A stretch of DNA of 64,000 nt from Phenylobacterium sp. (GTDB taxonomy: Bacteria > Pseudomonadota > Alphaproteobacteria > Caulobacterales > Caulobacteraceae): NCBI RefSeq assembly GCF_004299445.1, contig NZ_SCTC01000080.1, positions 1 through 64,000 of the forward strand. The letters are read 5' to 3'. A program made the translations under genes and the position numbers. Below the pieces are notes generated by a model, which saw nothing but the letters and a program-made list of their open reading frames with translations, was not told where the DNA came from and made no database searches. How positions within the stretch are numbered: position 1 is the first letter of the stretch; every line of letters begins with the position of its first letter. Positions 33,621-42,322 of the stretch are shown piece after piece.

Positions 33621-33788
33621 CTAGAGCGCCTGCTCGGCCTGGACGATCAGTTCCTTGAGTTTGAGCTTCTGTCGCTTGAGCGCGCGGAGGGCGAGATCGT
33701 CGGAGCTGGGGCTTCGCCCCTCGCTGTGGATCTTCGCGTCCAGGTCCTGATGCTTGCGGGTCAGCTGCAGCAGGTGTTGGCGGCTCAT
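33621..33788 (-). CDS. YdcH/DUF465 family small protein
   Basis: A 55-aa helical coiled-coil protein: LTRKHQDLDAKIHSEGRSPSSDDLALRALKRQKLKLKELI. The H..LD..I....... P..D.L.L..LK..KL.LKE.I pattern is the DUF465 signature. GAGGA lies about 8 nt upstream of ATG 33788. It is common in alphaproteobacteria with no established function. It is downstream of the carboxylesterase on the same strand, with a 109-bp gap containing no other gene. Confidence 0.85.
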   Translation of the reverse strand: MSRQHLLQLTRKHQDLDAKIHSEGRSPSSDDLALRALKRQKLKLKELIVQAEQAL

Positions 33789-33897
33789 GCGCGATGTCCT
33801 CGCCGGAGCGCGACGGCAGTGTCGCGGACGCCGGTTCTGTTCATTTGGGCAGGGATTCCCCAGGCATTGGTAAAGATCACGGGAATGTGCTCGCGCC

Positions 33898-35466
33898 TCA
33901 GGTCCCGGCCTGCACGAAGGGGACTTTCTCGAAAAGTTTTCGCTCGGCGCCGCGCGGATCGTCGGCAAGCGCGGAGGGCGTGTTGAACACCAACGTCTGG
34001 CGGCGCTTGAGATCGTAGGGCTCCCACTTCGGGATCGCCGCGCAGTTCGGGTCGCCGGTCTTCGCGAAGGCCAGGAAGGCCTCGCTCATCTGGTCGGCCA
34101 TGGCCTGGGCGTCGGGGCCCTTCGCCGTCGCGCCGGGCTTGGCGAGGTTGTCGAACACCATCTGGATGTCGCTGGCGTGGCCGGCGCGGAGGCGCTCGCC
34201 GTTCGCCGGGTAGTCGAACTGGTAGACGAAGGCCGGCGTCCCGGCCTTGGCGCGTTCCTCGGCCTCGATGATCGCGGCGCGCCACGAGCGGGCGGCGGTG
34301 GTGGCGGCGAACAGGACGTCGCTGGGCGAATAGGCGGGATAGAGGCGGCGGTACTCGGCGATCACGGTGGCCGGGTCGATATCGACGCGCATGTTGGCCT
34401 GGGTGAGCTTCGCGGGCAGGCCGTCCCAGCCGATGGTGAAGTTGGTGGGGTCGCCGCCGAGGAAGGCGCGGGTCTCGTCGTGGGTGTTGCCGATCATCAT
34501 GGGGATCGCCGCGGATTGCGCCGGGGCGTCCGGGTAGAACGGGTGGCGCTTCAGGCTGCGCTCGTCGAGCACCGGGCCGAAGTAGAGGCCGCCAAAGCCC
34601 AGGACGGGGTCCTCGGCCGCGAGGCCTTCGATCAGGCGTTCCGCGGGCAGGGTGGCGAGTTCGCCTGCCTGTTCGGGCCTGAGCTTCAGGGCGTCGAGCC
34701 AGGCCAGGGTGCGGCGATGCGCGTTGCCGGGGCCCGAGGCGGTGACCTGCTGGCCGCTCATGGTGGCGGCGCGATGGAAGAGGCCGGCCGCGGCGGGGGT
34801 GGCCATCAGGGTGGCGATCTTGGCGCCGCCGCCCGACTGGCCGAACACCATCACCTTGCCGGGATCGCCGCCGAAGCCGGCAATGTTCGCCCGCACCCAC
34901 TGGAGCGCGAGGATCAGGTCGAGCTGGCCCGCGTTGCCGCTGTCGGCCAGCTCGGGGACCAGGCGGGCGAGGTAGGCGTAGCCGAAGGCGTTCAGGCGGT
35001 GGTTCACGGTCACCACCACCACGTCGCCGCGTTTGCACAGGCGGACGCCGTCGTAGAGCGGGGCCGAGCCCGAGCCCGACGAATAGGCGCCGCCGTGGAT
35101 ATAGACCATCACCGGGCGCGCGCCGGTCAGGGCGGGGGTCCAGACGTTCAGGAACAGGCAATCCTCGCTGCGCAGTTCGTCGGCGCGGCCACGCTGGGGG
35201 GCGGCGGCGCCATAGTCGGTGGCCTCGAGCACGCCCTTCCACGGCGCCGGCGGGGCGGGGGGCTGGAAGCGGCGCGGGCCGGTGTCGGCGCCGTACCGCA
35301 CGCCGCGGAACGCCAGGACCCCGTCGTCGATGTAACCCCGCACACGGCCATGGGCGGTGGTGGCGACAGGGGAGGCCTGCGGCTGGGCGGCGCGGGCGCT
35401 CCAGGCCAGGCTGGCCAGACCAGCCCCTCCCGCCATCGCGTTTCGCCGGGTAAGCTCGGCTGCCAT
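33898..35466 (-). CDS. type B carboxylesterase, Tat-exported
   Basis: A 522-aa alpha/beta hydrolase. ELTRRNAMAGGAGLASLAW is a twin-arginine leader, with the start at ATG 35466. Features are ADELRSEDCLFLNVW, YIHGGAYSSGSGS (oxyanion hole), the nucleophile elbow VFGQSGGGAK (Ser211), and a C-terminal GHASDIQMVFDN His region. It probably removes acyl or methyl esters from plant polysaccharide or aromatic esters in the periplasm. It is divergent from the pectate lyase gene, with one shared ACCGGT operator 35 bp upstream of its ATG, which supports a role in pectin use. Confidence 0.87.
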   Translation of the reverse strand: MAAELTRRNAMAGGAGLASLAWSARAAQPQASPVATTAHGRVRGYIDDGVLAFRGVRYGADTGPRRFQPPAPPAPWKGVLEATDYGAAAPQRGRADELRSEDCLFLNVWTPALTGARPVMVYIHGGAYSSGSGSAPLYDGVRLCKRGDVVVVTVNHRLNAFGYAYLARLVPELADSGNAGQLDLILALQWVRANIAGFGGDPGKVMVFGQSGGGAKIATLMATPAAAGLFHRAATMSGQQVTASGPGNAHRRTLAWLDALKLRPEQAGELATLPAERLIEGLAAEDPVLGFGGLYFGPVLDERSLKRHPFYPDAPAQSAAIPMMIGNTHDETRAFLGGDPTNFTIGWDGLPAKLTQANMRVDIDPATVIAEYRRLYPAYSPSDVLFAATTAARSWRAAIIEAEERAKAGTPAFVYQFDYPANGERLRAGHASDIQMVFDNLAKPGATAKGPDAQAMADQMSEAFLAFAKTGDPNCAAIPKWEPYDLKRRQTLVFNTPSALADDPRGAERKLFEKVPFVQAGT

Positions 35467-35500
35467 GGAATCCGCCCTGTTTTCTGCCTTTCCGGCACTA

Positions 35501-35514
35501 TGACACCGGTAGCA
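35501..35514. promoter_or_regulatory. LacI-type operator shared by carboxylesterase and pectate lyase
   Basis: TGACACCGGTAGCA, half-sites TGACACC and TGCTACC. It lies 34 bp from the carboxylesterase ATG and 39 bp from the pectate lyase ATG, so a single bound repressor could block both divergent promoters. Confidence 0.82.
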
Positions 35515-35553
35515 ATTTGCGCTACACCGCAATCAAAGCGGAAGGAAACGCGT

Positions 35554-37176
35554 ATGTTGCGGGGCGTGCTGGCCGGCGTGATCGGCGCCGTGGCGTTGGT
35601 GATGGCTGGCGGGGCCGTGGCCCAATCGCCGGCGAAGGGGTCGCCCAGCCGGGCCCAGACGCTGGCGGCCATGAAGACGGCGACCACCTTCATGGTCGAG
35701 AAGGTTTCCACGAACGGCGGCTATGTGTGGTCGTACACCGCCGACCTGTCGCGCCGCTGGGGCGAGCTGGAGGCCAAGCCCAGCATGATCTGGGTGCAGC
35801 CGCCGGGGACCGGCACCATGGGCCATGTGTTCCTCGACGCCTATCACGCCACGGGGGACGAATATTACTACCGCGCCGCCGAGAAGGCGGCCGAGGCGCT
35901 GATCTGGGGCCAGCATGAGAGCGGCGGCTGGCACTACATGATCGACTTCGGCGGCGAGGCCTCGATGAAGGACTGGTACGCCACCTACGGCAAGAACGCC
36001 TGGCGGATGGAGGAATTCCAGCACTACTGGGGCAACGCCACCTTCGACGACGCGGGAACGTCCGAGGCGATGCAGTTCCTGCTGCGGCTCTATGTCGAGA
36101 AGCGCGATCCCAAGTGGCGGCCGGCGCTGGAGAAGGCGATCGATTTCGTGCTCAAGAGCCAGTACCCGGTCGGCGGCTGGCCCCAGCGCTATCCGCTGCA
36201 GCACGAGTTCGCGCACCACGGGCTGGCCGACTACACCAGCTACATCACCTTCAACGACGACGTGGCCGGGGAGAACATCAAGTTCCTGGTGATGGTCTAT
36301 CAGGCGCTGGGCGACGCCCGGGCCCTGGCGGCCGTGAACCGGGCGATGGGCAGCTTCCTGGTCACCCAGCAGGGCCAGCCGCAGCCGGCCTGGGGCCTGC
36401 AGCACACGGTCGACGACCTGAAGCCCGCGGCGGCGCGCAGCTATGAGCCCAAGGCGTTCGCCACGCACACCACGGCGAACAACCTCAGCCAGCTGATGAA
36501 TTTCTACGAGCTGACCGGCGAGACGAAGTACCTGGCCCGGGTGGGCGAGGGGCTGGACTGGCTGGACAAGGTGAAGCTGGACCAGCCGACGGCGGACGGG
36601 CGCACGCACCCCACCTTCATCGAGATCGGGACGGACCGGCCCCTGTACGTTCATCGGCGCGGGTCGAACGTGGAGAACGGGGAATACTACGTCGACTACA
36701 GCCGCGAGCGGACGCTGGCGCACTATGGGGCCTACCGGAAGATCGACGTGGCGAAGATGCGGGCGCGGCTGGAGAAGCTGCGCGCGTCGGACCCGGCGAA
36801 GGTGACGAGGGACTCGCCGCTGATGGCGAAGAACCAGGTCCCGCTGCCGAAGTACTTCGCGACCCGCGACCTGGAGACCTCGGACCTCAACCTGAAGGCC
36901 CCGGCCGGCAAGACGGTCGACGGCGCCCAGGCGCAGAAGCTGGTGAGCGGGCTGAATCGCGAGGGCTACTGGCCGACCCCCCTGGTGGCCACGAGCCACC
37001 CCTACACGGGCGCCAAGCCGCCGACGACGCCGGACGGGGACTACGCCACGACCCACGTGGGCGACGCCACCGACACCTCGCCGTATCCGACCGACAAGCC
37101 GGCGATGGGGATCTCGACGGGGGCGTACATCCAGAACATGACCACGCTGATCGACTGGCTGGACCGGGCGAAGTAA
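35554..37176 (+). CDS. pectate lyase, PL10 family
   Basis: A 540-aa secreted enzyme with signal peptide MLRGVLAGVIGAVALVMAGGAVAQ (shown in two parts: hydrophobic core AGVIGAVALVMAGG). The pectic acid lyase (PL10) domain shows AMKTATTFMVEKVSTNGGYV, QYPVGGWPQRYP and YTSYITFNDDVAGENI, which carry residues of the (alpha/alpha)3 toroid active site. A repeat-like C-terminal section (LSGLNREGYWPTPL) resembles that seen in full-length members. It cleaves polygalacturonate by beta-elimination, yielding unsaturated galacturonides that feed KduI. GAAGGAA lies upstream of the ATG. Shares an operator with the carboxylesterase. The cytochrome c' gene follows after 37 bp. Confidence 0.9.
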   Translation: MLRGVLAGVIGAVALVMAGGAVAQSPAKGSPSRAQTLAAMKTATTFMVEKVSTNGGYVWSYTADLSRRWGELEAKPSMIWVQPPGTGTMGHVFLDAYHATGDEYYYRAAEKAAEALIWGQHESGGWHYMIDFGGEASMKDWYATYGKNAWRMEEFQHYWGNATFDDAGTSEAMQFLLRLYVEKRDPKWRPALEKAIDFVLKSQYPVGGWPQRYPLQHEFAHHGLADYTSYITFNDDVAGENIKFLVMVYQALGDARALAAVNRAMGSFLVTQQGQPQPAWGLQHTVDDLKPAAARSYEPKAFATHTTANNLSQLMNFYELTGETKYLARVGEGLDWLDKVKLDQPTADGRTHPTFIEIGTDRPLYVHRRGSNVENGEYYVDYSRERTLAHYGAYRKIDVAKMRARLEKLRASDPAKVTRDSPLMAKNQVPLPKYFATRDLETSDLNLKAPAGKTVDGAQAQKLVSGLNREGYWPTPLVATSHPYTGAKPPTTPDGDYATTHVGDATDTSPYPTDKPAMGISTGAYIQNMTTLIDWLDRAK

Positions 37177-37213
37177 GCGGCTACCTTCTCCGGGCCGTAC
37201 CGGAGATTCCAAC

Positions 37214-37642
37214 ATGCGCCTTCGCCTGATGCTCGCCGCCTGCGCCGTACTCGCCGGGGGGGAAGCCGTCGCCCAGGTGATGAACCACGACCTGCCGGTG
37301 CAGGCGATCATGGCGACGGCGGTGAACCCGGGGGCGCTGGCGTTCTGGGCCGGCGGCAATGATCCGCCCGAGAACGAGAGCAAGGCCGAGGCCGCCGCCC
37401 GCTGGGACGAGGCGGTGAAGGGCGCTCAGGTCATGCAGGCGCAGGGTGAGGCGCTGAAACAGTACAGCCGGCCGGGCCGCTGGAACGAGTTCGCCCAGAT
37501 GATGATCGACGTGTCGAAGGAGGGCGAGGCCGCGGCCAGGGCGAAGGACGCCGAGAAAGCGTTCGAGATCGGCGGGCGCCTCTACGACAGCTGCAACGGC
37601 TGCCACAAGACCTACATCCCGCCGGTTCCTAGGCCGCAGTGA
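37214..37642 (+). CDS. class II cytochrome c (cytochrome c'-like)
   Basis: A 142-aa periplasmic protein with a signal peptide (MRLRLMLAACAVLAGGEAVA). A four-helix-type body ends in the heme attachment motif CNGCHKTYIP at residues 127-131, the C-terminal position typical of class II cytochromes c (CxxCHxxY). It is downstream of the pectate lyase and may be co-transcribed. Its redox partner is unknown. Its 3' end overlaps the convergent esterase gene by 14 bp. Confidence 0.85.
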   Translation: MRLRLMLAACAVLAGGEAVAQVMNHDLPVQAIMATAVNPGALAFWAGGNDPPENESKAEAAARWDEAVKGAQVMQAQGEALKQYSRPGRWNEFAQMMIDVSKEGEAAARAKDAEKAFEIGGRLYDSCNGCHKTYIPPVPRPQ

Positions 37643-38573
37643 GGAATCCCCGCCGCCCCAGCCAGCTCACCAGCAGGTCGGGCCAGGCGGCGGCGGGCTT
37701 GCCCTGGGCCAGGCGGATGCCGAAGCCGTGGCCGCCTTCCTCGAAGATGTGGGCTTCGGCCGGGACCCTGGCCGCCCGGAGCGCGGCCAGATAGTTGAGG
37801 GCGTTCTCGACCGGCACGGACGGGTCGTCGGCGGCGTGGACCAGGAAGGTGGGCGGGGCGTCGGCCGTCACCTGGCGGTGCGGTGAGTATTTCGCCTCGG
37901 CCTGGGGCGTGGGGGAAGGGCCCAGCAGCGCTTCGCGGGAACCCGTGTGGGCGTACGGTTTCGCCATGTCGATCACGGGGTAGAGTAGCGCCGAGAGGTC
38001 GGGGCGGGCCGGATGGGCGTCTGCGGCGTCGACCTGGGCGTAGAGCGGGCGGGCGTAGCCAATGGCCAGCGAGGCGGCGACGTGGCCGCCGGCCGAGCCG
38101 CCGAGGGCCAGGACCCGCTTGTAGCCCGAAGCGCGGATGAGGCGTATCGCGCGCTGGGCGTCCTGGAGGGGGACGTCGGAGGCGTCGGCCCAGCCCTCCC
38201 TGGGCAGGCGGTAGCGCAGGACGAAGGACGTGATCCCGGCCTCCGCGAGGCGGCGCGCGACCTCGAAGCCTTCCTTGTCGATGACCACGCGGATGTAGCC
38301 GCCGCCGGGGGCGATGAGGGCGGCCGCGCCGTTCGGCCGGGCGGGGCGGAAGACGGTCATCAGCGGTTCGCCGATGTCGGTCGCGTAGCGGTCCTGCCAG
38401 CCCGTGGTCGCGACGCGGTCGGTGATCTTCGTGAGGGGCAGGACGGCGGGAGCGCCGGGCGGGCGACCGGGCCACAGCTTCACGACCTCGGTGGGGTCCG
38501 AGGCCTGCGCCAGGGCCGGGGTCGCGGCGGCGGCCGAGGCCAGGGACATCAGCGATCTGCGGTCGATTTGCAT
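37629..38573 (-). CDS. alpha/beta hydrolase (exported esterase), pectin regulon
   Basis: A 314-aa protein with a Tat-like leader (MQIDRRSLMSLASAAAATPALA). It shows LIAPGGGYIRVV (oxyanion region HGGG-like), the nucleophile elbow ALGGSAGGHVAA, HAADDPSVPVENA (Asp) and EEGGHGFGI (His). This is the BD-FAE/acetylxylan esterase-like arrangement, so it may deacetylate pectin or hemicellulose. The operator TGACACCGGTAGCA ends 3 bp before its ATG and no Shine-Dalgarno is present, suggesting a leaderless message. It converges on the cytochrome gene and diverges from the DUF885 gene. Confidence 0.85.
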   Translation of the reverse strand: MQIDRRSLMSLASAAAATPALAQASDPTEVVKLWPGRPPGAPAVLPLTKITDRVATTGWQDRYATDIGEPLMTVFRPARPNGAAALIAPGGGYIRVVIDKEGFEVARRLAEAGITSFVLRYRLPREGWADASDVPLQDAQRAIRLIRASGYKRVLALGGSAGGHVAASLAIGYARPLYAQVDAADAHPARPDLSALLYPVIDMAKPYAHTGSREALLGPSPTPQAEAKYSPHRQVTADAPPTFLVHAADDPSVPVENALNYLAALRAARVPAEAHIFEEGGHGFGIRLAQGKPAAAWPDLLVSWLGRRGFLTAA

Positions 38574-38575
38574 AA

Positions 38576-38589
38576 TGACACCGGTAGCA
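38576..38589. promoter_or_regulatory. LacI-type operator between esterase and DUF885 genes
   Basis: TGACACCGGTAGCA, identical to the carboxylesterase/pectate lyase site. It is 2 bp from the esterase ATG and 31 bp from the DUF885 ATG, so it may control either or both. Confidence 0.8.
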
Positions 38590-38620
38590 TTCGCGATTTC
38601 AGGGGGCTAGATGGAGCGTG

Positions 38621-39607
38621 ATGCTGACCCGACGCGCCGTGATCGCCTCCACCGTCGCCATGTCCGCCGCAGGCGCGGCGCGGGCCGATGACGCCTATGC
38701 CAAAGCGTTGTCGGATGCCTGGGGTGGGCCGTTGGGCCCGAGGGATGCGCACGCGCAGGCGAAGGCTGAGGTGGGACGGCTGCGGCGTCGCGCTGACACC
38801 CTGCTGCATCGACTGGGTCTGCGCCGCGGCACTGTCGCCGAGCGGCTGCGCGAGTTGGCAGCGGACACGCGTTACCTCTATCCGGACGACGACGCCGGCC
38901 GGGACCGGGCGGTGGCGGACATGAACCGCAGTCTGGCGGCGCTGCGCCCGAAACTGGCGCTGGCGTTCGGCGATCTGGCTGTCCCGCCGGCCGAGGTGCG
39001 CCGGATGTCGCGTGACGACGAGGCCAAGGGGCGGGGCGGTTACCGCGAGCCGCCGGCCTACTATGTGGACCTGAAGGCCATCCGCGCGCGGCCGTCCTGG
39101 ACCCTGCCCAGCGTCGCCTTTCACGAGACCTGCCCCGGGCATGCGTTGCAGGCGTCGATGCAGTCGCCCGACCCGGCCCGGCAGCGGTGGCTCGGGGTCT
39201 ATTCCGAGGCCTGGGCGACCTATGCCGAGCAGCTGGCGGCGGACCTGGGCGTCTATGCCGACGACCCGCTGGGCGAGATCGGGTCGCTGCACTGGCGACT
39301 ATTCCGGCAGGCCCGGGTGGTCGCCGACATCGGGCAGGGGGCTCTGGGCTGGAGCGTCGAACGCGCGGCGGCCGAGATGCGGGAGCTCCAGGGCCGCGAC
39401 ATCGCCTTCGCCACCATCGCGGCCGATGCGGCGCGGATGCGGGCGCAGCCCGGCGTCTTCGCCGCGCACGGCCTCGGGGCCCTGGAGATCGCCCGCCTGC
39501 GACCGCGCGAGACGGCGCGCTGGCCGGCGTTTCATCGCGCGATCCTGGCTGACGGCCCGTGGCCTTGCGCTATGATTGCTGCAGTTGCGAAGGGCGGGAG
39601 CCTCTGA
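38621..39607 (+). CDS. short DUF885 family protein, exported
   Basis: A 328-aa protein with a Tat-like leader (MLTRRAVIASTVAMSAAGAARA). It retains the zinc-peptidase-like core of DUF885: VAFHETCPGHALQASMQ (HExxPGH) and GVYSEAWATYAEQLAADLG, and ends in the usual C-terminal section (PLGEIGSLHWRLFRQARVVADIG). It is only about half the typical family length (about 550-600 aa), because the N-terminal half is missing or very short. ATG 38621 follows an in-frame GTG at 38618. The stop overlaps the ppc ATG by one base. A substrate cannot be assigned. Confidence 0.78.
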   Translation: MLTRRAVIASTVAMSAAGAARADDAYAKALSDAWGGPLGPRDAHAQAKAEVGRLRRRADTLLHRLGLRRGTVAERLRELAADTRYLYPDDDAGRDRAVADMNRSLAALRPKLALAFGDLAVPPAEVRRMSRDDEAKGRGGYREPPAYYVDLKAIRARPSWTLPSVAFHETCPGHALQASMQSPDPARQRWLGVYSEAWATYAEQLAADLGVYADDPLGEIGSLHWRLFRQARVVADIGQGALGWSVERAAAEMRELQGRDIAFATIAADAARMRAQPGVFAAHGLGALEIARLRPRETARWPAFHRAILADGPWPCAMIAAVAKGGSL

Positions 39608-42258
39608 TGGACATGAAGATGGCGCCCGCCGCGTTGGGTCAGGGCCTGCCGCGCGGCGCGGGCGAGGCGGTCCACTATCTCGAGGGCGTGCTCGAGGAGG
39701 TGATCGACTACCTCGACGGCGACGAAGCCGCGGCCCTGGTCAAGCGCGCCCGCGACGTGGCGCGCCAGGACGACGAGGAGGCGCTGGAGGCCCTGTTCTC
39801 CAGCCTGCGCCCGGATCAGGCGGTCTATCTGGCGCGCGCGTTCACCTGCGCCTCGATGCTGTCGAACCTGGGCGAGGACGTCGCCGGCCGCCGGCGGCTG
39901 ATCGAGGCCGAGGAACTGCCAGGCGAACTGCCGCGCACCCTGGCCGAGGCCGCCGACCGGGTGGGCGAGCGCGCGGCGGGCCGGCTGATCCCGCGCATGG
40001 CCGTGGCGCCCGTGCTGACCGCCCATCCCACAGAGGTGCGCCGTCGCGCGGTGGTCGAGCGCGAGGCCGAGATTTCGCGGCTGATGTCGCTGCGCACTCA
40101 CCGGCTGCCGCCGCACGTGGAAAAGCGCCTGCGCGAGGACCTGTTCCGCGAGGTGGCCTTGCTGTGGAAGGCGCGGATGCACCGGCCCGAGCGGCTGACG
40201 CCCGCCGACGAGATCCGCAACTCGCTGGCCATCGTGCGCCGCTCGATCCTGCCGGCGTTGGTGGAGCTGTACGACGGCTGGAGCGAGCGGTTCGAGACGG
40301 CCACCCCTCTGACCCTGGGCTCATGGCTGGGCGGCGACCGCGACGGCCACCCGGGCGTGAGCGGCGAGACGCTCAAGCTGGCCCTGCGCTCGCAGGCGCG
40401 GCTGATCCTCAACCACTATTTCGACGAGGTGAGAAAGCTGTGGTTCGACCTCGCCGTCACCTCCGACCTGGCGCCGGCCAGCCCGGGCGTGCTGGCTCTG
40501 GCGGGGGCGTCGACCGACCAGTCGGTGCATCGCCAGGACGAGCCCTACCGCCAGGCCCTGCAGGAGATCTCGAACCGCCTGTCGGCCACCACCGACAAGC
40601 TGGCCGACACCAACTGGGGCAGCCGCTCGGCGCCCTACGCCAGCGCCGCCGAGTTCGTGGCCGACCTGGAGACCATCCGCCAGTCGATCCGCAAGCACCT
40701 GGGGGATCGGGTGATCGGGGCGCGGCTGCGCACCCTGATCGCGGTGGCGCGCGCCTGCGGCTTCCACCTGCTGTCGCTGGACCTGCGCCAGAACGCCGAC
40801 GTGCACGAGCGGATGATCCACGAACTGTACGTCCGCGCGTCGGTGAACATCGACTACCTGGGCTCGGACGAGGCCGAGCGGGTGCGGGTGCTGACCAAGG
40901 AGCTGAGCCACGACCGGCCGCTGCGCTCGCCGTTCCTGGACTATTCCGAAGAGACCATGCGCGAGCTGGGCACGCTGGACGCGGCGGCCGAGGTGGTGCG
41001 GCTGTACGGCGAGAAGGCGCTCGGGAGCTACATCATCTCGAAGACGGCCACGCTGTCGGACGTGCTGGAGCCGCTGGTGCTGCTGAAGCAGGCCGGCCTG
41101 GTGCAGGGCGGCGACAAGGGGCGCAGCGCGATCCGCATCACGCCGCTGCTGGAGACCATCGGCGACCTTGAGTTCGGGCCCGAGCTGCTGCGCCAGTGGC
41201 TGGCCCTGGACCTGCCGCCGGCGCTGTTCGGAGAGGCCGGCTGGCGCGAGGTGATGCTGGGCTATTCCGACTCGAACAAGGACGGCGGCTACGTCGCCTC
41301 GCGGCACAACGTGGCCAAGGCGGCCCAGACGCTGTCGGCCCAGGCGCGGACCAAGGGCTATGACCTCTGGTACTTCCACGGCCGCGGCGGCTCGGTGGGC
41401 CGGGGCGGCGGACCGGCGGCCCAGGCCGTGCTGGCGCAACCGCCGGGCACGGTGAAGGGCCGACTGCGCCTCACCGAGCAGGGCGAGATGATCTCGCGCC
41501 GGTTCGGCGATCAGCCCACAGCGCGGCGCAACCTGGAGAGCCTGGCGGCCTCGGTGCTGATGGCGAGCGCGCGGCCCGACGAGGGCGCGCCCGCCTCGCC
41601 GATGCTGGAGACGCTGTCGGCGGCCTCGTTCGCGGCCTATCGGGCGCTGGTCTACGACGATCCGGGGTTCGAGGACTTCTTCTGGAACGCCACGCCGATC
41701 TCCGAGATCGTCGGACTGAACATCGGCAGCCGTCCGGCCTCGCGAACCCCCAGCCGCCGGATCGAGGACCTGCGGGCGATCCCGTGGGTGTTCTCGTGGT
41801 CGCAGGCGCGCTTCATGCTGCCGGCCTGGTTCGGGTTCGCGGGCGGGGCGGCCCTGGCCGGTCTGTCGGCGGCCGACCTGAAGGTGCTGGCCGAGGACAA
41901 CGTCTTCGCCACCATGGTCTCCAATATGGAGGTGGCGCTGGCCCAGTCCGACATGGCGATCGCGGCCAAGTACGCGGCCCTGCACCCCCGGGGAAAGCCG
42001 ATCTTCGAGAAGATCCGCGCCGAGCACGATGCGGCGATCGAGCTGGTGCTGGCGATCCGCGGCGGGACGCGGCTGTTGGACAACCACCTTGAGATGGCCG
42101 AGTCCGTGGCCCTGGCCGCCGAGGTGGTCGATCCGCTCAATCATCTGCAGGTGGAACTGCTGGCCCGCCGCCGCGCGGGCGACGACGACCCGCAGCTGAA
42201 GCTGGCCATCCAGCTGACGGTGGCGGGCGTGGCGTCGGGGCTGCGGAACACGGGGTGA
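39607..42258 (+). CDS. ppc: phosphoenolpyruvate carboxylase
   Basis: An 883-aa anaplerotic enzyme making oxaloacetate from PEP and bicarbonate. All landmark motifs are present: VLTAHPTEVRRR (catalytic His), GSWLGGDRDGHPGV, LGYSDSNKDGGYVASR, YFHGRGGSVGRGGGP (mobile loop), GSRPASR, WVFSWSQARFMLPAWFGFA and a C-terminal GVASGLRNTG carrying the Asn-Thr-Gly end. Start ATG 39607 has GGGAG upstream and overlaps the DUF885 stop; the 16-codon in-frame extension to 39559 lies inside that gene and is rejected. Full length and intact. Confidence 0.96.
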   Translation: MDMKMAPAALGQGLPRGAGEAVHYLEGVLEEVIDYLDGDEAAALVKRARDVARQDDEEALEALFSSLRPDQAVYLARAFTCASMLSNLGEDVAGRRRLIEAEELPGELPRTLAEAADRVGERAAGRLIPRMAVAPVLTAHPTEVRRRAVVEREAEISRLMSLRTHRLPPHVEKRLREDLFREVALLWKARMHRPERLTPADEIRNSLAIVRRSILPALVELYDGWSERFETATPLTLGSWLGGDRDGHPGVSGETLKLALRSQARLILNHYFDEVRKLWFDLAVTSDLAPASPGVLALAGASTDQSVHRQDEPYRQALQEISNRLSATTDKLADTNWGSRSAPYASAAEFVADLETIRQSIRKHLGDRVIGARLRTLIAVARACGFHLLSLDLRQNADVHERMIHELYVRASVNIDYLGSDEAERVRVLTKELSHDRPLRSPFLDYSEETMRELGTLDAAAEVVRLYGEKALGSYIISKTATLSDVLEPLVLLKQAGLVQGGDKGRSAIRITPLLETIGDLEFGPELLRQWLALDLPPALFGEAGWREVMLGYSDSNKDGGYVASRHNVAKAAQTLSAQARTKGYDLWYFHGRGGSVGRGGGPAAQAVLAQPPGTVKGRLRLTEQGEMISRRFGDQPTARRNLESLAASVLMASARPDEGAPASPMLETLSAASFAAYRALVYDDPGFEDFFWNATPISEIVGLNIGSRPASRTPSRRIEDLRAIPWVFSWSQARFMLPAWFGFAGGAALAGLSAADLKVLAEDNVFATMVSNMEVALAQSDMAIAAKYAALHPRGKPIFEKIRAEHDAAIELVLAIRGGTRLLDNHLEMAESVALAAEVVDPLNHLQVELLARRRAGDDDPQLKLAIQLTVAGVASGLRNTG

Positions 42259-42322
42259 GCGTCTCGGTGCGGTTGAGTTCGATCGCCACATGACCGCCGC
42301 GATGCTGGGCGAACGGGACGGC

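Noticed and set aside
34177..37176. A 999-codon open frame on the plus strand
   Set aside because: Its 3' part is the pectate lyase. The 5' part is antisense to the carboxylesterase and contains the operator, so the start was moved to 35554.
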